6,404 nt of DNA from NCBI GenBank assembly GCA_013043915.1, contig JABEVH010000066.1, forward strand, positions 1-6,404, written 5' to 3'. Made by a program: the position numbers and the translations under genes. Each line of letters starts with the position of its first letter. Position 1 is the first letter of the stretch. Below are positions 1 through 5,581 of this stretch, in pieces. Source of the stretch: Pseudomonadales bacterium (lineage in GTDB: Bacteria > Pseudomonadota > Gammaproteobacteria > Pseudomonadales > Moraxellaceae). Below the pieces are notes generated by a model. It was not told where the DNA came from, searched no databases, and worked only from the letters and a program-made list of their open reading frames with translations.

Positions 1-67
1 AATGGCATCCCTCCAGAAGAAGTATAGCCAACCCTAGCACGACATAACATGTTAAACGTTGCTTCAC
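1..67 (-). CDS. bamC: Outer-membrane lipoprotein N-terminus, probably BamC (partial)
   Basis: Only the first 22 codons lie in the window and the gene runs off the left edge. It starts with GTG at 67, overlapping the dapA TGA stop by 4 bases (GTGA), with a purine-rich AGGCGGG stretch just upstream inside dapA. The peptide has Lys2 and Arg4, a hydrophobic stretch (residues 7-18) and a lipobox ending L-E-G-C at Cys21, so it is a type II signal peptide whose Cys would be lipidated. The Glu before Gly is slightly unusual for a lipobox. In many gamma- and betaproteobacteria the gene directly after dapA is bamC (nlpB), a lipoprotein of the BAM complex that inserts beta-barrel proteins into the outer membrane. 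The lipoprotein call comes from sequence; the bamC identity is inferred from gene order. Translational coupling to dapA is likely. Confidence 0.7.
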   Translation of the reverse strand, partial: MKQRLTCYVVLGLAILLLEGCH

Positions 68-939
68 AAAAGACCCGCCTGTTGCAATGCTAAAGCCACC
101 ACAGACTGTGCTGATTCGGATAACCAAGTCAAAGGCAACCGAATACCTTCATCTATACGACCCATGGCATGCAGAGCCCACTTGACCGGAATCGGATTGG
201 ATTCTACAAACAAATCCCGATGCAAGGCGCGCAGAGGGCTATCCCAGCGCTCTACGCCTTTAACATCACCTATCATGGCTGCCTTGCACAATTCAGCCAT
301 GGCATGTGGCGCCACATTGGCAGTGACAGAGATATTGCCCTGGGCTCCCTGCAACATCAGCTCGCCCGCCGTGGCATCGTCTCCAGAATAAACGGCCATA
401 CGCCCAGCTAGCGCATGGATAAGCTCAGCACCTCGACGTATATTACCCGTCGCATCCTTGATGCCGACAATATGAGGCATCCCCGCTAAGCGCAAGACCG
501 TCTCATTGATCATATCCACCCCAGTACGACCAGGTACGTTATACAAAATCTGCGCAACTGGCACACGTTCAGCGATGGCGCGATAATGACGCACTAACCC
601 TTCCTGAGTAGGTTTGTTGTAATACGGAGTCACCAGCAAACAGGCATCGACGTTAAGTCTGAAAGCCGCTTCAGTCAACTCTATAGCCTCCCTAGTGCTG
701 TTTGCTCCGGTACCAGCTATCACCTTAATCTGGCCTGCAGCGGCTTTGATCACCAGATCAATGACATGCAAATGCTCTTCCACATTGAGCGTTGCTGACT
801 CTCCCGTCGTACCCACAGCCACGATAGCATCCGTACCCTCCTGAACATGCCAGGCTACCAATTGGCGCAACGCATCCTCATCCAAGCCACCATCAGCCTG
901 CATAGGCGTCACCAATGCCACCATACTGCCTCGGATCAT
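64..939 (-). CDS. dapA: 4-hydroxy-tetrahydrodipicolinate synthase (DapA)
   Basis: Cytosolic TIM-barrel class I aldolase that condenses pyruvate with L-aspartate 4-semialdehyde, the first committed step to diaminopimelate (peptidoglycan) and lysine. The 291 residues match the usual length, and numbering coincides with the E. coli enzyme. Visible are the GTTGES motif with Thr44 and Thr45, Tyr133 in ILYNVPGRTG, Arg138 for substrate carboxylate binding, and the Schiff-base Lys161 in GIKDATGN. Of the lysine feedback site, Ser48, Ala49, His56, Asn80, Glu84 and Tyr106 are kept, but the position of E. coli His53 is Val, so lysine inhibition may be weaker (inference). The ATG at 939 is preceded by GGAG (951-948) at 8-nt spacing, and the N-terminus aligns with family members. 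It is divergent from the copper ATPase and overlaps the downstream lipoprotein gene. Confidence 0.97.
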   Translation of the reverse strand: MIRGSMVALVTPMQADGGLDEDALRQLVAWHVQEGTDAIVAVGTTGESATLNVEEHLHVIDLVIKAAAGQIKVIAGTGANSTREAIELTEAAFRLNVDACLLVTPYYNKPTQEGLVRHYRAIAERVPVAQILYNVPGRTGVDMINETVLRLAGMPHIVGIKDATGNIRRGAELIHALAGRMAVYSGDDATAGELMLQGAQGNISVTANVAPHAMAELCKAAMIGDVKGVERWDSPLRALHRDLFVESNPIPVKWALHAMGRIDEGIRLPLTWLSESAQSVVALALQQAGLL

Positions 940-947
940 CGAATCTG

Positions 948-951
948 CTCC
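948..951 (-). promoter_or_regulatory. Ribosome binding site of dapA
   Basis: On the minus strand GGAG (within ACGGAG) lies 8 nt before the ATG at 939. This supports the chosen dapA start. Confidence 0.7.
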
Positions 952-963
952 GTTAACTTCAAA

Positions 964-994
964 AGTGTAATCTTAGCGGTCACAGCCTTGTCAA
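964..994 (-). promoter_or_regulatory. Candidate sigma-70 promoter for dapA
   Basis: On the minus strand a perfect -35 box TTGACA occupies 994-989. The best -10 candidate is TACACT at 969-964 with a long 19-bp spacer; TAAGAT is too close (13 bp) and ATTACA at 17 bp is a poor match. The -35 lies inside a small dyad (987-999). The -35 is convincing but the -10 is weak, so either an activator or another -10 may be used. Confidence 0.45.
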
Positions 995-1025
995 ACAAGC
1001 ACATACTGATCAGGATCAGGATATC

Positions 1026-1057
1026 TTGCTGCATCTTGATAGATGCTAAATTATATT
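1026..1057 (+). promoter_or_regulatory. MerR-type promoter/operator for the copper ATPase gene
   Basis: TTGCTG (1026-1031) serves as a -35 box, and TTATAT (1051-1056) or TATATT (1052-1057) as the -10, giving a 19-20 bp spacer that is too long for ordinary sigma-70 recognition. The spacer is filled by a perfect palindrome with 6-bp arms, GCATCT and AGATGC, around a 4-bp centre (1031-1046). A 6-4-6 dyad in a 19-20 bp spacer is the hallmark of MerR-family promoters (MerR, CueR, ZntR), where the regulator untwists DNA when bound to metal. The arm sequence is not the classic CueR CCTTCC/GGAAGG, so the regulator is unidentified. The layout is seen; the MerR assignment is inferred from it and from the downstream copper pump. 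Confidence 0.55.
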
Positions 1058-1073
1058 GGAGTATTTCGGACAC

Positions 1074-1078
1074 GGGAG
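1074..1078 (+). promoter_or_regulatory. Ribosome binding site that fixes the ATPase start
   Basis: GGGAG lies 7 nt before the ATG at 1086. An in-frame ATG at 1056 would lengthen the protein by 10 residues, but it falls on or beside the predicted -10 box and has no Shine-Dalgarno sequence. The 1086 start is preferred. Confidence 0.8.
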
Positions 1079-1085
1079 ATCATCA

Positions 1086-3311
1086 ATGAGTCACCGTACC
1101 TATCTAGCCCTGAGCGGCTTGCACTGCGCAAGCTGCGTACAACGCGTCCAAAGCGCATTGGCTGCCGTTCCTGGCGTTGAACACGCGGTAGTCAACTTGG
1201 CAGATCGTAGCGCCGAAGTACGCGGTGAGGCAGAAGAATCTGCCCTGGTGTCTGCTGTCTTGAAAACAGGGTATCAGGCCTGGGTAGTTCATGATCCGCG
1301 CGAAGCACTGCGCACGCAAACACGTGAAGCACGCACTGAATTTCTGACTAAGCTGGCACGCACGGCCTTAGGCTTGGTATTTGGCTTAGGCTTAATGCTG
1401 CGTATGCCGCATCACCCTGCCATCCCCCTGATATGGAATGATGAACGATTAAACTGGCTGCTGTTGACAGTTCTAACCGGCGCTGTGATGTTACTCGGTG
1501 GATGGCATTTCTACCGTGGCGCATGGAAAGCCCTGCGCTCGGGCAGCACCACCATGGACACCTTGATCAGCTTAGGGACACTGTCCGCCTATTCATACTC
1601 CTTGGCCGTTGTACTTTTCACTGATGACTTCCCTGCAGATGCCCGGCATGTCTACTTGGAAGCTGCCGTCATGATTATTGCCCTGGTCAATCTTGGCTCA
1701 CTTCTAGAAACCCAGGCTCGCCGCAATGCCCAAGCAGCCATTCGAGAGCTGATTGCCTTGCAACCGGATGAAGCCACGGTCCTAACTGAGACAGGTGAAC
1801 AATCTATGGCCATCAGTCTCATTCGTCCGGGTGATCGATTATTAATTCGTCCCGGCGAGCGTATTCCTGTCGACGGCAAGGTGATCACAGGCCAGCTGCA
1901 TGTCGATGAGTCGATGCTAACCGGAGAATATCGCCCGGTCTTAAAACAGGAAGGCGGTATTTTACACGCCGGCAGCCAGAATCTGGCCGGATCAGCTGAA
2001 GTTAGCGTATCTCACATCGGTGAGGAAACGGCACTTGCTGAAATCATTCGTAGGGTACGTGAAGCGCAAAATGCCCGCCCTCCCATCGCCAACCAGGTTG
2101 ATCGTATTGCAGCCATCTTTGTTCCTTCCGTCATAGCTATTGCATTGCTGACCTTAGTCACTTGGCTTGTGTTTGGACCAGCTCCGCACCTCACCCATGC
2201 TCTGGTCGCTACGGTCTCGGTTCTGATCATCGCCTGCCCCTGTGCTCTTGGGCTCGCTGTACCGATGTCGATCATGATGGCCTCCAACTTAGCCTCTCGT
2301 CATGGCATCCTGATACGTGATGGGATAGCCTTGCAGATGGCCAGTCACCTTACTACCTTGATTTTTGATAAAACCGGCACACTGACGGAAGGTCGCGGCT
2401 CAGTCAATCATGTGGAGATTTGCAACGGCTATGATGAGCCTCAGCTATTGGCCTGGGCAGCGGCTATTGAACACGACTCAGAACATGCTTTTGCCCAAGC
2501 CATCCTGCGTCGAGCCCGACAGACGGGTGTTACCGTGCCACCCTGCAGTCATTTTATGTCGGTGGCAGGCAAAGGCATACAAGGCATGGTTGAGGGCCAT
2601 CTGATCATTATCGGCAATGAAGCCATGCTGCAAGATGCACAGGTGATCCTCGACCCGGTTAAGCACTTGCTCATGCACTGGACGCAGGCCGGTATCAGCC
2701 CTCTGCTGATGGCTGTCGATGGAGAACTGGCGGGTGCCTTTGGCATCGCTGACACCATTCGCCCTGATGCACGCAGAGCCTTGGGGCGGTTACGCCACCT
2801 CGGCATACAAACCATGTTGCTCAGCGGGGACCATCAAGGCCCTACCGCGAGTTTGGCGGCAGAACTGGGCATTGAGACTTACTGGGGGGGCATGCAGCCG
2901 CAACAAAAACTGCAAATCATTCACGAACAACAACTACGTGGAGAAATCGTCGGCATGGTTGGGGACGGCATCAACGATGCACCTGCCTTAGCTGCAGCCG
3001 ACGTAGGGATCGCCTTGGGAAGAGGCACTGATGTCGCCATGGCCGCCAGCGGCATTACCCTGACCAATGATCATCTCGACAATCTATTTCTTGCGGTACG
3101 CATTTCACGAGCCACCCTACGCAATATCCGCCAAAATCTATTGGCAGCATTCATCTATAACATTATTGCCATACCCTTGGCTGCCGGGGCCTTGTACCCC
3201 TGGACCGGATGGCAACTCAATCCCATGATTGCTGCTGCTGCCATGGCAGCATCCTCGCTAACGGTGGTACTCAATGCGGGACGACTTCGTTTTCTGCGAC
3301 TTAAACGGTAA
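1086..3311 (+). CDS. copA: Cu(+)-exporting P1B-type ATPase (CopA-like)
   Basis: Inner-membrane pump of 741 residues that expels Cu(I) from the cytoplasm using ATP. In order: one heavy-metal-associated domain with CASC (Cys14, Cys17); transmembrane helices 1-4 (about 88-106, 124-142, 156-180, 188-207) with the Gly138-Gly139 kink; actuator domain with TGE (279-281); helices 5-6 with the Cys384-Pro-Cys386 metal site; phosphorylation motif DKTGTLT with Asp428; nucleotide-domain GKGIQG (495-500); GDGIND (626-631); and helices 7-8. Tyr691-Asn692 and Met720/Ser723-Ser724 in helices 7-8 are the P1B-1 copper signature, which favours Cu(+)/Ag(+) over Zn or Cd. The conserved SEHP motif reads SEHA (Ala468). 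The start at 1086 is set by GGGAG 7 nt upstream. It probably forms an operon with dsbD 67 bp downstream. It could be a detoxification pump or a CtpA/CopA2-like pump feeding cuproenzyme assembly; the sequence alone does not separate these. Confidence 0.93.
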   Translation: MSHRTYLALSGLHCASCVQRVQSALAAVPGVEHAVVNLADRSAEVRGEAEESALVSAVLKTGYQAWVVHDPREALRTQTREARTEFLTKLARTALGLVFGLGLMLRMPHHPAIPLIWNDERLNWLLLTVLTGAVMLLGGWHFYRGAWKALRSGSTTMDTLISLGTLSAYSYSLAVVLFTDDFPADARHVYLEAAVMIIALVNLGSLLETQARRNAQAAIRELIALQPDEATVLTETGEQSMAISLIRPGDRLLIRPGERIPVDGKVITGQLHVDESMLTGEYRPVLKQEGGILHAGSQNLAGSAEVSVSHIGEETALAEIIRRVREAQNARPPIANQVDRIAAIFVPSVIAIALLTLVTWLVFGPAPHLTHALVATVSVLIIACPCALGLAVPMSIMMASNLASRHGILIRDGIALQMASHLTTLIFDKTGTLTEGRGSVNHVEICNGYDEPQLLAWAAAIEHDSEHAFAQAILRRARQTGVTVPPCSHFMSVAGKGIQGMVEGHLIIIGNEAMLQDAQVILDPVKHLLMHWTQAGISPLLMAVDGELAGAFGIADTIRPDARRALGRLRHLGIQTMLLSGDHQGPTASLAAELGIETYWGGMQPQQKLQIIHEQQLRGEIVGMVGDGINDAPALAAADVGIALGRGTDVAMAASGITLTNDHLDNLFLAVRISRATLRNIRQNLLAAFIYNIIAIPLAAGALYPWTGWQLNPMIAAAAMAASSLTVVLNAGRLRFLRLKR

Positions 3312-3339
3312 ACGCTGCCTAGCCAAATGAATAGACTCT

Positions 3340-3355
3340 GTGGGAACATGCCCAC
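3340..3355 (+). other. Small hairpin between the ATPase gene and dsbD
   Basis: GTGGG (3340-3344) and CCCAC (3351-3355) form a 5-bp stem with a 6-nt loop. No T tract follows, so it is not a good intrinsic terminator. It could tune mRNA stability or relative expression of the two genes. It is short enough to be chance. Confidence 0.35.
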
Positions 3356-3366
3356 CGTTGTTTGAT

Positions 3367-3371
3367 GGGAG
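3367..3371 (+). promoter_or_regulatory. Ribosome binding site of dsbD
   Basis: GGGAG lies 7 nt before the ATG at 3379, the same motif and spacing as for the upstream ATPase gene. It supports this start, which is followed directly by a signal peptide. Confidence 0.75.
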
Positions 3372-3378
3372 TTAATTC

Positions 3379-5046
3379 ATGCGCCTGCTGCGATATCTAG
3401 TCTGGACTCTGAGCATCGTGATCCTGACGCTGCCTGCAGTCAACGCCCAAACTATACTCACTGCCGCTCAAGCCTTTACGGTGACCACAACAGCCCAACC
3501 CGGGCATCTGCTTATCCATTTTCACATCACCGATGGCTGTTATCTGTACCAGAAACGTATGAGCTTCACGCCTCTCGATCATAGCCTGAGTGCAGGTAAT
3601 CCCAAATTCATGCTACCTCCTGACACCAAAGATGACCCTGAGTTTGGCAGGGTACAAGTCTATCACCACGATGTTGATGTCGATCTTCCGGTGCAGGGTC
3701 AGGGCAAGCTGCATCTCAGCTGGCAGGGTTGTAATGAAAAAATAGGCATCTGTTACCCACCGCAAACGCGCGACATCGATGTCAACAGCACCGTAACCCC
3801 TCCTGTTAGTGCCCGAAGCATGGAGAAACTGATTCCTTTTTATCTAGGCGGTTTGGCCATGGCACTCACTCCCTGTGTCTGGCCCATGATCCCCATCCTG
3901 TCAGGCATCATCGCCCGACAGCATAGCCGCCGCCGGCGTGATAGCGTTTTATTATCGTTGAGTTATGTCCTAGGCACGGCCAGCAGCTATGCCCTGCTTG
4001 GAGGCGTGTTTGCCTGGCTAGGACATAGCATCAATTTAGCCGCCTGGTTTCAGCAACCCTTCTGGATCATCACGCTGGCCATCATCTTTGTGCTGTTGTC
4101 ACTTAGCCTGTTCGATATTTATGAATTACGCCTACCCAGTGCACTTAGCAATCGCCTCGACAATTTAAGTCGTCATCAACGCGCTGGTAGCCTGACGGGT
4201 ACCTTTTTAATGGGAGGATTAGCGGCACTCGTCGTCTCCCCCTGCATCTCTGCCCCCTTGGCAGGAGCCATGATCTTTGTATCCTCCTTAGGCAGTGTCT
4301 TGTGGGGCACCCTCCTGTTATTTGTATTGGGGCTGGGATTAGGAACCCCCCTGATGCTGTTGGGTGTTACGCAGGCACAGATCCTGCCCCGTTCAGGTGC
4401 CTGGATGCAAGGGGTCAAGGCCGCCTTCGGTGTCGCCATGCTGGCAACCTCGCTGTATCTACTGTCTCGAATACTCCCTGCCCCTATCACAGGGCTTTTG
4501 GCAGGCGCACTGGCTATAGGTTCTGGTGTGGCACTCGGAGGATTGGAACCTGCTGCTTATGGCTGGCCAAGAACCCTGAAAGCGCTGGGACTAATATTAA
4601 TACTTGTAGGCGGCATCTGGATGACACAGTCCCTGTGGGAAGGAACATCTCCAAGCCTGCCTTCAAATGCGGCATCGTCTCCTCCTGCAATGCAGTCTAT
4701 GGTCGTGGTTCATAATCCACAGGAACTTGATCAAGCCTTGCATGCGGCTCTAGGTCACCCGGTCATGCTGGATTTATGGGCCAGCTGGTGTATCAGCTGC
4801 CAACATCTTCAGCATGAGGTGCTCGATACCCCGGCTATGCAACAACGCCTGACTGGCTTAAAACTGATACGACTGGATGTTAGCGCCAGTGGCCCTGGCA
4901 GTGATGCCTTGCTGCAACGCTTCAATCTTCCCGGCCCCCCGGCACTGCTATTTCTGGATAGTCAGGGCCGAAGCGTCGCCCCCGCTCTGGTGGGAGAAAT
5001 CACGCAACAGGCTATTGATCAGGTACTAACGAATCAACATTGGTAA
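3379..5046 (+). CDS. dsbD: Thiol:disulfide interchange protein DsbD
   Basis: Inner-membrane reductase that passes electrons from cytoplasmic thioredoxin through three cysteine pairs to periplasmic partners such as DsbC, DsbG and CcmG. The 555 residues are close to the E. coli precursor length (about 565). Residues 1-23 are a signal peptide with a V-N-A/Q cleavage site. The N-terminal immunoglobulin-like domain has Cys118 and Cys125 (QGC...ICYPP) and a DPEFG cap-like loop (86-90). The membrane domain, about eight helices between 151 and 417, has Cys166 (LTPCVWP) and Cys289 (VSPCISAP). A Ser/Pro-rich linker (422-438) leads to a thioredoxin-like domain with WCISC (Cys471, Cys474) and a cis-Pro region PGPPALLF (518-525). 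All six redox cysteines are present, so it should be functional. An extra Cys54 is unusual. It lies downstream of the copper ATPase and is probably co-transcribed. A link to copper handling (as for Scs/DipZ-type proteins) is inferred from context. Confidence 0.95.
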   Translation: MRLLRYLVWTLSIVILTLPAVNAQTILTAAQAFTVTTTAQPGHLLIHFHITDGCYLYQKRMSFTPLDHSLSAGNPKFMLPPDTKDDPEFGRVQVYHHDVDVDLPVQGQGKLHLSWQGCNEKIGICYPPQTRDIDVNSTVTPPVSARSMEKLIPFYLGGLAMALTPCVWPMIPILSGIIARQHSRRRRDSVLLSLSYVLGTASSYALLGGVFAWLGHSINLAAWFQQPFWIITLAIIFVLLSLSLFDIYELRLPSALSNRLDNLSRHQRAGSLTGTFLMGGLAALVVSPCISAPLAGAMIFVSSLGSVLWGTLLLFVLGLGLGTPLMLLGVTQAQILPRSGAWMQGVKAAFGVAMLATSLYLLSRILPAPITGLLAGALAIGSGVALGGLEPAAYGWPRTLKALGLILILVGGIWMTQSLWEGTSPSLPSNAASSPPAMQSMVVVHNPQELDQALHAALGHPVMLDLWASWCISCQHLQHEVLDTPAMQQRLTGLKLIRLDVSASGPGSDALLQRFNLPGPPALLFLDSQGRSVAPALVGEITQQAIDQVLTNQHW

Positions 5047-5123
5047 ACCCATCGCCTTAAGCGCTAGCCCACAGTCTACGCAAAGCTAAAGGCAACCGAT
5101 CAATGGCATCAGCTCTGATTAAT

Positions 5124-5141
5124 GGCTGAAGATCGGCTGAA
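5124..5141. repeat. Short direct repeat beside the inverted-repeat element
   Basis: GGCTGAA occurs at 5124-5130 and again at 5135-5141, 11 bp apart. The second copy begins the left arm of the 18-bp inverted repeat. The element's inner part also has an 11-bp-spaced repeat, ACCAGCA at 5180-5186 and 5191-5197. Helically phased short repeats are typical of transposase binding sites at element ends, but both are short enough to be accidental. Confidence 0.4.
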
Positions 5142-5224
5142 CACTTGTCCGCGCATTCCCCTTGCTAGGTGAGTTCCGAACCAGCATTGCACCAGCAGGG
5201 GGTCAAGCGGACAAGTGTTCAGCC
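5135..5224. repeat. 18-bp perfect inverted repeat around 54 bp (possible mobile-element remnant)
   Basis: GGCTGAACACTTGTCCGC (5135-5152) is matched exactly by its reverse complement at 5207-5224, leaving 54 bp between. Inside, CCCCTTGCT (5158-5166) is nearly complementary to AGCAGGGGG (5194-5202), so the whole 90 bp can fold as a long interrupted hairpin or cruciform. The right arm covers the last codons of the truncated PLP-enzyme frame, so the element sits at a gene break. No obvious target-site duplication flanks it and it is too short to encode a protein. Possible readings are a MITE, the fused ends of a deleted insertion sequence, or a REP-like palindrome. A TTGACCCCC stretch on the minus strand vaguely recalls ends of some IS21-family elements, but this is memory, not a match. 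It also lies 88 bp after dsbD and could end transcripts, although it lacks a T tract. Confidence 0.7.
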
Positions 5225-5499
5225 TCTCGAGCAAAATAGGCGGTAGCCACGCCGTGGTGTGTACCGATAGCCCCAAACGTCACCATGCGCTTGATGCCTC
5301 GATCCCGGGCCGCACCCAGAATAAGCTCGAGTTTTCTAACTTTGTTACCGCCATAGACAGCATGCGTCTCATCATCGCGTTTAACCCAGAGGCTACCCGC
5401 GGCACCACCCATCTTTTGTACCGGTGTATGGCCCTTTATCAAGGGCCAGCGCTTAAGCCTATCCTTAAGCACAGGGAAGGCCGCATCAAGACAATGCAC
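5203..5499 (-). pseudogene. Truncated PLP-dependent ACC deaminase/D-cysteine desulfhydrase-like gene
   Basis: The 98-codon frame encodes only the N-terminal part of a fold type II PLP enzyme; full-length relatives are about 300-350 residues. Visible are HTPVQK (24-29), the substrate-domain LWVKRDD (37-43), GGNKVRKLE with the PLP Schiff-base Lys53 (50-58), and TFGAIGTHHGVATA (74-87), where relatives have an S/T-N-H-like motif. Similarity stops near residue 91, where the 18-bp inverted-repeat arm begins; the last codons and the TGA at 5203 come from that arm and the sequence beyond. The rest of the gene is not found between the break and dsbD. The start is taken as GTG at 5499 with GGGGTGAG just upstream; a few in-frame codons precede it back to a TGA, so the true start is uncertain. 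Without its remaining PLP-binding half the product should be inactive. The exact substrate of the ancestor cannot be told. Confidence 0.8.
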
Positions 5500-5581
5500 G
5501 ATCTCACCCCAATATCGTCAATGAAGAGCTGACAAACTAACGAATTTATGGGGACGATGACAAGTACTTCTATTGGCCCCT

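Noticed and set aside
1056..1085. Upstream in-frame ATG giving a 10-residue longer ATPase
   Set aside because: It has no ribosome site, overlaps the predicted -10 region, and homology begins after the ATG at 1086, which has a good GGGAG.
2012..2287. Minus-strand open frames across the ATPase gene
   Set aside because: They are antisense shadows of a strongly conserved coding region, without ribosome sites or recognisable domains.
5108..5119. ATCAG-CT-CTGAT palindrome as a terminator for dsbD
   Set aside because: The loop is only 2 nt, the stem is weak and no T tract follows.
5050..5155. Open minus-strand frame of about 35 codons ending near 5050, possibly the missing C-terminus of the PLP gene
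   Set aside because: It is too short to exceed chance, shows no recognisable PLP-enzyme motif, and begins after a stop inside the inverted-repeat element.
5215..5532. Plus-strand frame of 105 codons
   Set aside because: It lies opposite the PLP-enzyme fragment, whose minus-strand translation has clear family motifs; the plus frame has none.
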